NCBI GenBank assembly: GCA_038501625.1
Contig: JAZAYU010000001.1
Coordinates: forward strand, 7,338,829 to 7,402,828
DNA length: 64,000 bases
Direction of reading: 5' to 3'
Source: Corbicula japonica
Taxonomy: Eukaryota; Mollusca; Bivalvia; Venerida; Cyrenidae
The notes under the pieces were generated by a model. The model made no database searches. It saw only the letters and a list, made by a program, of their open reading frames with translations, and was not told the origin of the DNA. Positions 12,871 through 25,299 of this stretch are shown here, piece by piece (positions within the stretch are counted from its first letter, which is position 1; every line of letters begins with the position of its first letter). Made by a program: the position numbers and the translations under genes.

Positions 12871-13015
12871 TTAACCTTTTACTTCACAGATTAATTTGGT
12901 TATTTCTTACCATGATGAGACCAGTGCAAATCAAGATCAGACAGCATGGTTGTGCTAGCTGACCTGGATCTACACTGGTTGCATGCATTAAAATGCACAC
13001 TATATGGAGTAAATG
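12871..13015. mobile_element. Partial TTAA MITE
   Basis: Starts TTAACCTTTTACTTCAC and holds one GATC-type hairpin (GACCAGTGCAAATC..GATCTACACTGGTTGC), ending near GGAGTAAATGATAA. The second hairpin is missing. Confidence 0.6.
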
Positions 13016-13320
13016 ATAAGCCGAAACATCTGGAAAAAAAGCTGTCTTCTTAATCGATTTATTTATGGACCCAGAGATTCCAAACACTAGTTATGAACAA
13101 AGTCTACCTCCAAAAGCCACAAAGACACATACCCAACATGCCCACTATTGATTGAGCAAATAGCCCACTTCATTTCTCTGGAGAAAGCTAAACATCATAA
13201 TTGATTGTTCCAATCTTCAAACACTAAAAACATTTCACAGTCAAACAAGGAACAAAGAAATTCTCAAAATTGTCCTGCCAATCCATAATACCACACAGGC
13301 AAATCAAATATTTAGTGCCG

Positions 13321-13468
13321 GGCTGAAGGTTATAAAAGTTGAGATTGGAAACCAGTCTCAAATCTCAAGCATCTGACTGGCTGAAATGGCAACAAGTCCC
13401 CATTTCAGCCAATCAGATGCTTGAGATTTGAGATTGGTTTCCATTCGCAGTTTTATAACCTTCAGCCC
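13321..13468. mobile_element. Foldback (long inverted-repeat) element
   Basis: A near-perfect inverted repeat with arms of about 70 bp: GGCTGAAGGTTATAAAAG at the left and its inverse ending CCTTCAGCC at the right, with a centre of about ten bases. The arms carry CCAGTCTCAAATCTCAAGCA and its complement. About ten copies of this family occur in the window. The structure predicts a strong hairpin in DNA or in any transcript. No coding capacity. Confidence 0.85.
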
Positions 13469-13556
13469 TGTTCTGTTCTTGACAATTCATACTCTATTCT
13501 CTAAACATCAAACAATCACCCACTGTGCAATTCCTACAGAAAATTGCAAATAGATA

Positions 13557-13557
<1 letters not shown>

Positions 13558-13588
<31 letters not shown>
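13558..13588. repeat. (AT)n microsatellite
   Basis: Uninterrupted alternating AT for about 30 bp. Confidence 0.9.
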
Positions 13589-13595
<7 letters not shown>

Positions 13596-13859
13596 AGGTA
13601 TTTAATCACTCTTTTGTTCTCATAAATATTGCTAATCCATTAACTGAGTCTAACTTTCCACATTTACCAATATCAATAGCAGATTTTGATTTGAGCATGA
13701 GTGGCATGTGTTGCTGCTCAAACTGTCCTAGACTAATTAATTTTCAATCTCAGCTGACAAATATTAATACAATAAACTTTGAAACACTATTTCAGAATAA
13801 AAATAGCTATGTGCTCCTTTGGAACAAAGGTCATTTAAACCAATACAATTTTTATTGCA

Positions 13860-14075
13860 CGGGCAAACACTGCAGTGTATATCCAGATCAGGCGGTATAT
13901 CTGTGGTGTCTGATCAGGATCTACACTGTTTGCTTTAAGATTCATTTATTAATGTTATTTCAGACCAAGAAGCAAGCAGTGTAGATCCAGATCAGAGGGC
14001 GTGGATGTGCCAGCTGATCTTGATCTACATTTTTCTCCAATGTGATAAAAGGCATATTTAATTGGAGTAACTAAT
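13860..14075. mobile_element. Degenerate TTAA MITE
   Basis: Two GATC-type hairpins (CACTGCAGTGTATATCC..GGATCTACACTG and GCAGTGTAGATCC..GATCTACATTT) are preserved, but the TTAA termini are not clear. Confidence 0.6.
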
Positions 14076-14488
14076 ATGAAAGATGTACAGCCATCAAATA
14101 TTAAGGTTAAGTTATACTTAAGATATTGGCCAACTACATAACTTATAAGAAAGTGCTAAAAAGGACATGACTGTTAAAATATTCCTGGAAGAGCTAAGAA
14201 TCTTGTTGGAAATCTTGTTGTAGGTCATGATTGGGGACATTCATTTTAGTTTCATAGCAATCACTTACATAATGTGATGGACTGACTAAAAACCAACAAC
14301 AAACAACTTTAACACAATCTTTAAATGATTCAAAATGATCCTGATTATCAACCTTTAATGCATTAACTAAATGTTATTGATGAACAGTAAGTTTATAAAA
14401 TTGTCTTTTGATATTCAAGAGATATGAATATCCTCCCACAGCAATATACAAATATAGTGTTTGAAGCATTCATCTCTCCAGTTATCAA

Positions 14489-14830
14489 AACTAGAGCTAT
14501 CACTGAAGGTGATTAATACCCCCCCCCCTCCCTCCCCCGCAATACTGCTTTGTCAGAGTATACAGAAATGATGTTTGCATCTTTCATGGGTGAAAGTTGA
14601 AAAATAATTGAAATCCTGAAAATTTGCTGGGGGTCCAGGGGGCTGCTAGGGCTCCGGTAGGTCCAGGGCACTGGTGGGGGACAAGGGGTCGAAGCCCCCC
14701 AAAGCTTCTGGAAGATAGCAATTTATATACCATTGGGAAGCCATTTCTTAAGTTCATTTGAGCTTTTTTGAAACACAAAATTAAGACATCTGGAGGCATG
14801 GGTTTATCATTTATTGTCATTTATCTTAAT
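14489..14830. mobile_element. Fragment of a dispersed repeat with C-rich tract
   Basis: Starts AACTAGAGCTATCACT, runs through GGTGATTAATACCCCC (C tract 14518-14538) and a G-rich block GGGGGTCCAGGGGGC at 14630-14690. I recognise the motif as a common dispersed sequence in bivalve genomes, from memory. It may be the left end of a larger element ending near GCGGGGGTATAATGAT at 17234-17249, which is roughly its inverse. Confidence 0.4.
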
Positions 14831-15071
14831 CAACTTAATCAACTATGGCTCAGTGAAAATTCTCCATAAACAAAAATGATAGAACTTCATGAATATTTTC
14901 AATAATTATGAAATTGATGGTAGTTGTTTATTTCTGCTGTTGTAATGTACATAATTTTTGCGCATTTTAGTTTCCAAAGTACATCATTGGACGGCATATT
15001 CTGATGTAGACCTACTTTCATTTTGTGTAATCCGATTTTAAATTTTCTTGCGGCATAACAATTTTAGAAAA

Positions 15072-15560
15072 TCAAACGTAGGACTATATCCGCCTACCAA
15101 TACAAGGCAATTTCAGTTGCATGATAATTACATACATATTACTTACTACGCCGTCTGCATAAGAAAAAAACAATCAAGCATCTTCTGAGTATTGTTTTGC
15201 AATCTGCATTTAATTTTATGCACACAGCTACACGACCTTCACTTGGGCACATGTTGTTATTCTTCCAAGAGGGATAAGAATAATGACGTCATTTGGAGAG
15301 CTAATGCTAACGAAACCAAACGTAGGACTATATCCGCCTACCGATACAAGTCCATTTCAGTTGCATGATAATTACATACATATTACTTACTACGCTGTCT
15401 CTGTGTCAGAAAAAAAAACGATCGAGCATCTTCTGAGTATTTTTTTTACAATCTGTTGATACGCACACAGCTACTCGACCTTCACCCGGGCACATGTTGT
15501 TATTCTTCCGAGAGGGATAAGAATAATGATGTCATTTGGTGAGCTAATGCTAATGCCACG
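15072..15560. repeat. Direct duplication, about 243 bp apart
   Basis: CAAACGTAGGACTATATCC at 15073 and 15316 begin two similar segments that continue through TTTCAGTTGCATGATAATTA, CACATGTTGTTATTCTTCC and GAGCTAATGCTAA. Identity is high, so the duplication is fairly recent. The CRE TGACGTCA is intact in the first copy (15284-15291) and TGATGTCA in the second. Confidence 0.75.
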
Positions 15561-15589
15561 TCATGTAAAGCAAAAGTTGTGTTTAAAAA

Positions 15590-17240
15590 TAGCAACTTGG
15601 GTTTTCACCGGATGTAAACAAAACTGTAAAAGTAGTTGACGTCACAAGGTTTTGTTGAATCGTGCTCCCCTTCTAAAAAATAATGGACTGATCCAAATGA
15701 AAACAAATATGTCATGCAAATCTAAACACGAACGTATGTTAAAAGTTTGAAAACTGGAGAAGTAGTTTGTGTCATAAGATTTTGTTAAATAATGCTCCCC
15801 TTCAACCAAAAATGGACTGATCCGTAAAAAATATGTCACTAACATGCGCACTTCATGCAGAACATATGATTTCAGTTTCAAGTCGATATCTTGAAAACTG
15901 TAGAAGTTTGCATAACACAAGATTTTGTTGAATCATACTCCCCTGCTAAAAAATAATGGACTGATCCACATGAAACAAAGTATGTCATGGAAATCTACTC
16001 ACAAACGTATGTTTAAAGTTTGAAAACTGGAGAAGTAGTTTGCGTCATAAGATTTTAAATAAAAGATTTTGTTAAATAATGCTCCCCTCCAAAAAAATAA
16101 TGGACTGATCCACAAAAAAAATATGTCGCTTACATGTGCACTTCATGCAGAACATACAATTTTAGTTTAAAGTCTTATACCTTGAAAACTGTAGAAGTTT
16201 GCATAACACAATTTTGTAAAATCATGTCCCCTGCAAAAAATAATGGACTGATCCACACAAAAAATATGTTACGCACATCTACACTTCATGCCGAACACAT
16301 GTATAAAGTTTCAAGTCAATATCTTAAAAACTGTAGAAGTAGTTCGCGTCACAAGATTTTGTTGAATCATGCTCCCTTCCGAAAAATAATGGAATGATCC
16401 ACATGAGAAAAAAAAAATTGCGCAAATGTACTCACGAACATATGTTTAAAGTTTCAAGTCGATATCTTGAAAACTGTTGACGTAGTAAGTGTAGAAGTTT
16501 GCATATCACGATTTTGTTAAATCATGTCCCCTGCAAAAAATAATGGACTGATCCACACGAAAAATATGTCACGCACATCTACACTTCATGCCGAACATAT
16601 GTATCAAGTTTCAAGTCAATATCTTAAAAACTGTAGAAGAAGTTCGCGTCACAAGATTTTGTTAAATCGTGCTCCCCTCCGAAAAAAAATGGACTGATCC
16701 ACATGAGAAAAAAAAAAGTTCGCGCAAATGTACTCACGAACATATGTTTAAAGTTTCAAGTAGATATCTTGAAAACTGTTGACGTAGTAAGTGTAGAAGT
16801 TTGCATAACACAATTTTGTTAAATCATGTCCCCTGCAAAAAATAATGGACTGATCCACACGAAAAATATGTCATGCACATCTACACTTCATGCGGAACAT
16901 AAGTATCAAGTTTTAAGTCAATATTTTAAAAACTGTAGAAGTACTTCGCATCACAAGATTTAGAAGTTTGCATAACAAAATTTTGTTAAATCATGTCCCC
17001 TGCAAAAAATAATGGACTGATCCACACGAAAAATATGTCACGCACATCTACACTTCATGCCAAACATATGTATCAAGTTTCAAGTCAATATCTCAAAAAC
17101 TGTAGAAGTAGTTCGCGTCACAAGATTTTGTTAAATCGTGCTCCCCCCCTCCGAAAAATAATGGACTGAGAAAAAATCCACATGAGAAAAAAATAGTTCG
17201 CGCAAATGTACTCACGAACATATACTTCGTATGCGGGGGT
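15590..17240. repeat. Satellite-like array of about 145-160 bp units, 11 copies
   Basis: The landmark GGACTGATCC (one copy GGAATGATCC, one GGACTGAGAA) recurs at about 15685, 15814, 15958, 16102, 16245, 16391, 16545, 16690, 16847, 17010 and 17163. Between landmarks are AAGTTTCAAGTCNATATC, AAAACTGTAGAAGT and CACAAGATTTTGTTAAATC. Two sub-types alternate in the middle (CTCACGAACATATG versus CTACACTTCATGCC), suggesting a two-unit higher-order repeat. Open frames here are chance products of the repeat. Confidence 0.85.
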
Positions 17241-17269
17241 ATAATGATACTGAGGCTATAAAATAACAA

Positions 17270-18285
17270 GTGCAAAATGAATATTTCAGTAGCTGCTTTA
17301 AGAAGGTACATGATTTCAGTTGGCAATGATCCGAACCAACAACAGGAGATAACTCTGAAATAGCATTTTAGATAACATACATAGTTTTTAATTGATGAAG
17401 ATAAAGTAATCAAAGTTATTTATTTAAAAAAAAACGTAGATGTTAAAACTGCTTTATTTTGTTTTGATAAATATATTCTCTCTCGTGCAAACAACTGACC
17501 CCTGATGACGATGATTTCAAACTCCCTCTAGTATCATATACACTATACTCCATCTATAGTTTTTAGTTTTTATACCATAAGCTGCCACTGTAAATCCATA
17601 GTTTATTAAGTATTTTTTTCATTGTTAAAACTTATCACCATTTTTGATGTTTTGCTTTGGCAAATCCCCAGTGAATTCAAGGGTGAAAACAAGCATTCAT
17701 TATGGCTTTTTTAACAAGCAACTCAGGGCTTAGATTAATGTAAATATCGTCCACATCTTATAAGTGTGTACATCCAAAGAAAATTGCATTTAGCAGTGTA
17801 TTTGACATTTTAAACTATGTAACTTGGAAAACGGCAAATTGAAGACACTGAAATTAACAAATTCTCCATAAAATCTTAAACCACATTGGTCCATTATGAA
17901 ATTATATGACTAATTCAAAGAAGCATGTTATTTGTTTTTACAGTGCTTTATAATGACAGGGTGCACCATAGGTAAAATTGAAACTATTTCATGTCTTAAA
18001 ACGTGCTGGTCTTCATCAATTATTTAGATTGGGACAGTCAGATTTAATCTCCAAATCGCAAGTAACAAATGAATCTCTCACACTGGATTTAGAAAAACTT
18101 GGCCGGTCTATGTGGCTCAAAATAACATCTCACTTAACAGCAAAGACAATAATGAGGCAAATCTAACATGGCCAGGAATAGTATCAATGGAAAATAATAA
18201 TGTATGTCATTGCCACATTCAGCATCAAGATTGAACCTAAACTGCCAGATTTAGCCTGACTGCCAAAACACTGGACTTTGTCCAA
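17270..18285. other. Unassigned AT-rich stretch
   Basis: No gene, RNA or clear repeat seen. The short open frame at 17978-18166 has no recognisable domain. Confidence 0.3.
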
Positions 18286-18289
18286 ATAT

Positions 18290-18475
18290 CCCGGGAAAAT
18301 CTGTGCCATCTGATTTGGATCTATACAGGTGGCTTCTTGGTCAAAAATAAGCTGATAAGTCTGCAAGGGAACATTGTAGATCATGGTAAGACGTCAAGAA
18401 CATGCTGACTGATCTAGATCTACACTGGCAGCTTGTTGGCTTAAAGCCGTATCCCATCGAGTAACTGAGGTTATT
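18290..18475. mobile_element. Degenerate TTAA MITE
   Basis: GGATCTATACAGG, a TTGGTCAAAAATAAGCTGAT middle and GATCTAGATCTACACTGGC correspond to the family's internal hairpins. The termini are lost. Confidence 0.5.
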
Positions 18476-18867
18476 ATTAGGATATACTTTCAGCTGTTTT
18501 TTTTTCTAAGCACAAAATGGCAAGTGCAAGTGCACCTTACCGGTCTTATCAGAAATATAATAATTATATAACAAAGGCATAATCCTATTACAAAATATTC
18601 TTAGTTAGGCTTTAGAGAACATGAATGTACTATATAAACTGCAAAACTTGTAATTTTAGACTTAGAAAGCATGCAAACTTCATCGTTTTAATGTATTTTG
18701 AGACCACAACAACTAGAGGTATCAAGGGGTGCAGTGGTTGTTCCCCCCCCACCCCAATTTACATCTTGTCAAAAGAAACATGACAATAATTACAATGAAA
18801 GAAAACATAACAATTAAGAAACTGTTATAATTCCTCTGTAATCAAATATGCAGGTGACTCTGCAATT

Positions 18868-19106
18868 AATCTTAAGTGCCAGCTGATCTGGATCTACAGT
18901 GCTTGCCAATGCAATAAAGGTACACTGCGGACTCTTTATAAAGCGGTTCGTTTAATTCCGCAGTCCATTATAACGCGGTCGTACAGTGGATCCCCTATAT
19001 TTTTTAAAGTCCATTTTTTACCATGAAACGGCAAAAAATCGAAACCGGAAGTCATTTTTGATCGTAAAACGGCAATAAAACTGTATATCTATGGAGTAGA
19101 GGGTTA
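18868..19106. mobile_element. TTAA MITE right half split by a nested 160-bp insertion
   Basis: GCCAGCTGATCTGGATCTAC..CAATAAAGG at 18878-18919 is continued by CTGTATATCTATGGAGTAGAGGGTTAA at 19080-19106, which is the family's right end. Between them is foreign sequence with GCGG-rich near-repeats (AAAGCGGTTCG, AACGCGGTCG). Confidence 0.55.
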
Positions 19107-19475
19107 AAAAAATGACAATCTAGTGCATACTTTCTGTGAGTTAGTGAAGATTGGCTTAATTATTGTAATTTTCTCAATTTTGATACTAAATATTTGGAAA
19201 GATAAGCAGTTAATGAAATATCACAGAAACCAAAGTACTCACTTTCTTTTGGAATAGAGTATAATATGTAAATAGTAAATGTGTTATGTTAACAAAAAAT
19301 AAAATTGTAAATACTTGTGTAACTATCCATGTGTCCACCAATCAGGAACCTATGCATGAGATCAGTGGGGACCTTTGATGTACAGCAGCATGCAGTAGTG
19401 TTGTCAAGCTCTCATCTTCTTCATGTTTCTGTCTGTCACCTGGAATATAGGGAGTCATCAGAGATAAAGACCTCC

Positions 19476-20109
19476 CCATGTGATTTCAACAACCATTGTC
19501 AGCTATGGTAAGTCATGATTTCAACAACCATTGTCATCTTTGGTAAGCCATGATTTCAACAACCATTGTCAGCTTTGGTAAGTAATGATTTCAAAAACCA
19601 TTGTTATCTTTGGTAAGTCATGATTTCAACAACCATTGTCATCTTTGGTAAGTCATGATTTCAACAACCATTGCCATCTTTGGTAAGTCATGATTTCAAC
19701 AACCATTGTCATCTTTGGTAAGTCATGATTTCAACAACCATTGTCATCTTTGGTAAGTCATGATTTCAACAACCATTGTCATCTTTGGTAAGTCATGATT
19801 TCAACAACCATTGTCATCTTTGGTAAGTAATGATTTCAACAACCATTGTCAGCTATGGTAAGTCATGATTTCAACAACCATTGTCATCTTTGGTAAGTAA
19901 TGATTTCAACAATCACTGTCATCTTTGGTAAGTCATGATTTCAACAACCAATGTCATCTTTGGTAAGTCATGATTTCAACAACCATTGTCATCTTTGGTA
20001 AGTCATGATTTCAACAACCATTGTCATCTTTGGTAAGTAATGATTTCAACAACCATTGTCACCTAATGTAAGTCATGATTTCAACAACCATTGTCACCTA
20101 TGGCTAGTT
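19476..20109. repeat. 35-bp minisatellite, subfamily 1
   Basis: The unit reads AGTCATGATTTCAACAACCA then TTGTCATCTTTGGTA. About 17 units with few substitutions. Each junction carries GGTAAGT or a variant: 15 exact GGTAAGT and one GGTAAGC. Confidence 0.95.
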
Positions 20110-21718
20110 CAAGTCATGACTTCAAAAATAACAGTTGCAAGAAGTGCTTAGTCATGACTTCAACAATAGTTGCCAATAGTGCTTAGTCATGACTTCAAGA
20201 ATAGTTGCCAACAGTGCTTAGTCATGACTAACAATAGTCGCCAACAGTGCTTAGTCATGACCTCAACCATAGTTGCTTACAAAGTTACAATGCTTAGTCA
20301 TGACTTTAACAATAGTTGCCAACAGTGCTTAATCACAACTTCAAAAATAGTTGCCAACAGTGCTTAGTCATGACTTTAACAATATTTGCCAATAGTGCTT
20401 AGTCATGACTCTAACAATATTTGCCAACAGTGCTTAGTCATGACTTCAACAATAGTTGCCAACAGTGCTTAGTCATGACTTCAACAATAGTTGCCAACAG
20501 TGCTTAGTCATGACTTAAACAGTAGTTGCCAACAGTGCTTAGTCATGACTTAAACAATAGTTACCAACAGTGATTAGTCATGACCTCAACAATAGTTGCT
20601 TACAATGCTTAGTCATGACTTAAACAATAGTTGCCAACAGTGCTTAGTCATTACTTTAACAATAGTTGCCAACAGTGCTTAGTCATGACTTTAACAATAG
20701 TTGCCAACAGTGCTTAGTCATGACTAACAATAGTCACCAACAGTGCTTAGACATGACCTCAACAATAGTTGCCAACAGTGCTTAGTCATGACTTAAACAA
20801 TAGTTGCCAACAGTGCTTAGTCATGTCTTTTACAATAGTTGCCAACAGTGCTTAGTCATGACTTTAACAATATTTGCCAACAGTGCTTAGTCATGACTTT
20901 ACAATAGTTATCAACAGTGCTTAGTCATGACTTAAACAATATTTGCCAACAGTGCTTAGTCATGACTTTAACAATAGTTGCAAGAAGTGCTTAGCTTAGT
21001 CATGACATTAACAATAGTTGCCAACAGTGCTTAGTCATGTCTTTGGCAATAGTTGCCAACAGTGCTTAGTCATCACTTCAACAATAGTTGCCATCAGTGT
21101 TTAATCACAACATCAAAAATAGTTGCCAAAGCGCTTAGTCATGACTTTAACAATAGTTGCCAACAGTGCTTAGTCATGACTTAAACAATATTTGCCAAAA
21201 GTGCATAGTCATGATTTTAACAATAGTTGCCAACAGTGCTTAGTCATGACTTTAACAATAGTTGCCACCAGTGCTTAGTCATGACTTCAACAATAGTTGC
21301 CAACAGTGCTTTGTCATGACTTCAACAATAGTTACCAACAGTACTTAGTCATGACTAACAATAGTCGCCAACAGTGCTTAGTCATGACCTCAAAAATAGT
21401 TGCGAACAGTGCTTAGTCATGACTTTAACAATAGTTGCCAACAGTGCTTAGTCATGACTTCAACAATAGTTGCCAACAGTGCTTAGTCATGACTGCAACA
21501 ATAGTTGCCAACAGTGCTTAGTCATGACTTTAACAATAGTTGCCAACAGTGCTTAGTCATGACTTTAACAATATTTGCCAACAGTGCTTAGTCATGACTT
21601 TAACAATAGTTGCCACCAGTGCTTAGTCATGACTTTAACAATAGTTGCCACCAGTGCTTAGTCATGACTTTAACAATAGTTGCCAACAGTGCTTAGCCAG
21701 TATTTCAAGAGTGCTTAG
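20110..21718. repeat. 35-bp minisatellite, subfamily 2
   Basis: The unit reads AGTCATGACTTCAACAATAG then TTGCCAACAGTGCTT, the same length and register as subfamily 1 (shared AGTCATGAYTTCAACAA) but a different second half. About 46 units, with occasional 3-9-bp indels. AGTCATGACT is a perfect 10-bp palindrome repeated every 35 bp. The open frame at 20170-20367 is a product of the repeat. Confidence 0.95.
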
Positions 21719-23187
21719 TCATGATTCTAACACTTTTTAAAATCATTTTCGAATTGAAAACAGTCAAAAACTTAGTTCTTTCAAACGTATTCCCAGAGGG
21801 TTTTCTCCAATGTACATCATGTAAATTATACCCTTCACTGATCAGATGTTCAAAATGTCTTGCTTTTAATCAACATCAAAAACACTGCAATATTGATTGC
21901 TAGGATATTTCTCCAATCTGAGGATCCCCAAAACAATCAAATCTTATGGTTACCAAAGCTGCAGATTTTATCTTGCTACATGGCAATAAACCCAAACTCA
22001 TAGTGGGCAGATTTAAGATCTAAGAAAGGCTTTGATTAAGTAATTAAATTAGATAAAATAGATGAAATGAGAACTTTGGAAGTCAAGGAACATTGCAAAT
22101 ATGAAAATATTGCAGACTTGGTTTGATTGACTCTTCACGGGCATGCATATAACTGCCCACACCTCCTAACCCAGGGTATAGTGCAATTCACTATTTACAG
22201 CAGTAAAGAGTACAATTTAGATTTTTATTCTATGATCCACTCCACTGTGAACACTCTTTTCTGTTTCACCCTATGTTGTTTCTCATTTAGGGCAAACTCA
22301 TCCTTTCATCTGAGGACTAAATGCCACAGAACATGGACTGGTATTATTTAGAAAATATTGTATTGAAGGTTCCATGTTCACTATCACCTCATGCACACCG
22401 TGGTTTGGGATATCACTTGAGCATTCAGGATTGGAGTACAACTTGTCACAAATGTTACCTTTCTAGTCTGGTATTGTCACACGCAGCCAGGCTGTGACGT
22501 CCAGATGCCATCAATCGCTATTGATCACATGGTTCTGAAATAGAAAGTGTTTTCTGTCAATTACAGACAGCAAAACCTTCTGTTGGAGCTAAAATAGCTG
22601 CAATTAAAGGGGATTACTTTTGACATATGACTCTTTCCTGCGATATCTGAAGGCAGCTTAATGACAATGGCAGAGGTCAGACGGGTTTTGCATGAAATTT
22701 ATGTGAAACATTGTTTAACCATTAAAAAGTTTCTAAAAGAAGAATATTTATGCATAGACCATGTAGACAGAAAAATCTAAGTTTTATGTTTAATTGTGTC
22801 ACTTAAAAAATTTCAGACCAATAAATAGTGGCCATTTATTTATATTAATGATCTAAAGCAATTGACCACATGACCTTTGTCTACTGCACCTGGTCACACG
22901 AAGGGCTGGACTACAATGTACTTTTCTGTTCGTTTTTTACAAATCGTTGCCAACTGCTTATAAGCATTGCTTATAAGTAATGCACAATAATATTTTATCC
23001 CTTTAATTTTTATTTCATTGAGTGAACATAAAAATGAATACAGGGTATTTTCACTTGTGGTCAGGAGCTTTACTTGGTTTCAAGCACTTGTGATCAGACT
23101 AACTTAGTCACAACATGCACCTACTACCTAGACGGTTTTAAGACAGTTCAAATCACATCTTTGTCAAAATTGACTTAGTGAATTGAA
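21719..23187. other. Gene-free stretch
   Basis: Contains the second copy (22220-22440) of the old dispersed repeat also seen at 10320-10520. Nothing else recognised. Confidence 0.4.
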
Positions 23188-23294
23188 AAGCCAACATTGC
23201 ACATCCTGATCAGACATAATTGATGAGCCAGCTAATCTGGATCTACAATGTTTGCCCATGCCATGAAATTCTTATCTACGGAGTGAAGGGTTAA
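23188..23294. mobile_element. TTAA MITE, right half
   Basis: CACATCCTGATCAGACATAA..GCTAATCTGGATCTACAATG hairpin, ending GGAGTGAAGGGTTAA. Confidence 0.6.
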
Positions 23295-24003
23295 GTTCAT
23301 CAAAGCATCTATATCCTGTAACATACCAGTTTCACTCCAGCTGCAGCTTCTGCAGTGATCAGTCTAGTATGGATTAGAGTGGCTGAAAATAGTTCAGTTC
23401 TTGGAACTTGATTATAGAGGAGACATCAAGTAACTGCCAGCTAATTAAAGGACTGCATTCCTGCCTCTCACAGGAAATTGCCAATAACACTGTTATCAAG
23501 CTTCAAAATTCTAAACAATGTGATAACTTTGTGGATGTTATTTTTCCACCCTCACCCTCCCCGTGGTGCCTATCCAGCTGTACTTAATTAAACTTGTTTT
23601 TTCTCCTCACACAAATGTTATCCAGTATAATACTTGGTCACAATGTACTATGTATAAAAGCACTATCAGTTGTACCTGAGGTATAACATCAAACAATTAG
23701 GGAAATAAAATCTATTATAATCATTAACAAGAGCCAGTCGGAAACGACTGCAAGCTCGACTATTCGAAGTCAGACAAATTTAAGCACATTTTAAACTGGG
23801 CTTCATTTAAACTGGGAAGTAATTCAGGAGTTTATGACACCCAACACACACACATGAACAAAAGTTTCTTAATCTAAGTTAGGAAATCAATAAATTACAC
23901 TTAATTTATTATTGTAGTTTTTTAAGAGTGTTTACACAACCCAGCCCATACACCCCTGATCCCACACCCATCAACCCACTATCCCTGCCCACCTAAAGTG
24001 ATG

Positions 24004-24401
24004 TGGTGAGGTGTGGTGTAGTATAGTATGGTATGGTATGCCGGTTGCTGTTGTTGGTGGTGTTGGTGTAGTTGCTGTTGTTGGTATTGTTGTTGGTGTT
24101 GGTAGTGGTGGTGTTGTTGTTGGTGGTGGTGGTGTTGTTGGTGGTAGTGTTGTTATGTTGGTGTTGTTGTTAGTGCTGTTAGTTGTTGGTGTTGTTGATA
24201 ATATTATTGGTGTTGATGTTGGTGGTGGTGTTGTTGTTGGTGATGTTCGTGTTGTTGGTGATGGTGTTGTTGGTGGTGGTGTTTTTGTTTGTGGTGTTGT
24301 TTACGGTATAGTTGGTGGTGGTGTTGATGGTGGTGTTGTTGTTGTTCTTTGAGTTATTGTTGGTTGTCTTGTTGGTGTTGTTGTTGTTGTTGGTGGTAGT
24401 G

Positions 24402-24433
<32 letters not shown>

Positions 24434-24845
24434 GGGGGTGTTGTTGGTGGTGTTGTTGACAGTGTTGTTGGTAGAGTTGTTGTTGTTATTTGTGTTATTG
24501 TTGCTTCTGTTGTTTGTGTTGTTGTTGTTGTTGCTTTTGGTGGTGTTGTTGTTTGTGGTGTTGTTGTTGGTGGTGTTGTTATTGGTGATGGTGTTGTTGG
24601 TGGTGGTGGTGGTATTGTTGTTGTTAGTGGTGGTGGTGGTATGTGGTGGTGTGGAGGTGGTGGTGTGGTGGTGGTGTTGTTTGTAGTGGTGGTATGTGGT
24701 GGTGGTGGGGGTGATGGTAGTGTGGTGTGGTGGTGGTATGTGGTGGTGGTGGGGGTGATGGTAGTGTGGTGTGGTGGTGGTGTGGTGGTGGTGGTTGGGG
24801 TGGTGTGGTGTGCTGGGGGTGGTGTGGTGTGGTGTGGTATGTGGT
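24004..24845. repeat. GT-rich low-complexity tract (TTG/GGT)n
   Basis: The plus strand is almost entirely G and T (TTGTTGGTGGTG patterns). All six-frame open frames here are low-complexity artefacts. Confidence 0.95.
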
Positions 24846-25057
24846 TGTGTTGTGTTGTGTTGTGTTGTGGTGTGGTGTGGTGTGGTGTGGTGTGGTGTGG
24901 TGTGGTGTGGTGTGGTGTGGTGTGGTGTGGTGTGTGTAGTATAGTATAGTATAGTATAGTATAGTATAGTATAGTATAGTATAGTATAGTATAGTATAGT
25001 ATAGTATAGTATAGTATAGTATAGTATAGTATAGTATAGTATAGTATAGTATAGTAT
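24846..25057. repeat. Three adjacent pentanucleotide tracts
   Basis: (TGTGT)n at about 24846-24868, (GTGGT)n at about 24868-24932, then (AGTAT)n at about 24936-25057 with some 24 units. All keep a 5-bp period. Confidence 0.95.
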
Positions 25058-25299
25058 AACCACTCAACACTTTCATCCAAAGTATGTTAAGTAAATCTGT
25101 TTTAAACCTTTTCTATAGCATTACCTATGAAAAACACTAACACTGAAACTTTAACCATAATTTCTAAGTCTTAATTCTAATTTCAAAGTGAAAAAGGGCA
25201 AAAATTAAATAAAAAAAGCAAGGATGAGTTATGGGCCTTTGAACATCAACCTGATGTGTGATAAAATAAACGTATACAAAGTTTAAAAGTTGTGGTTTT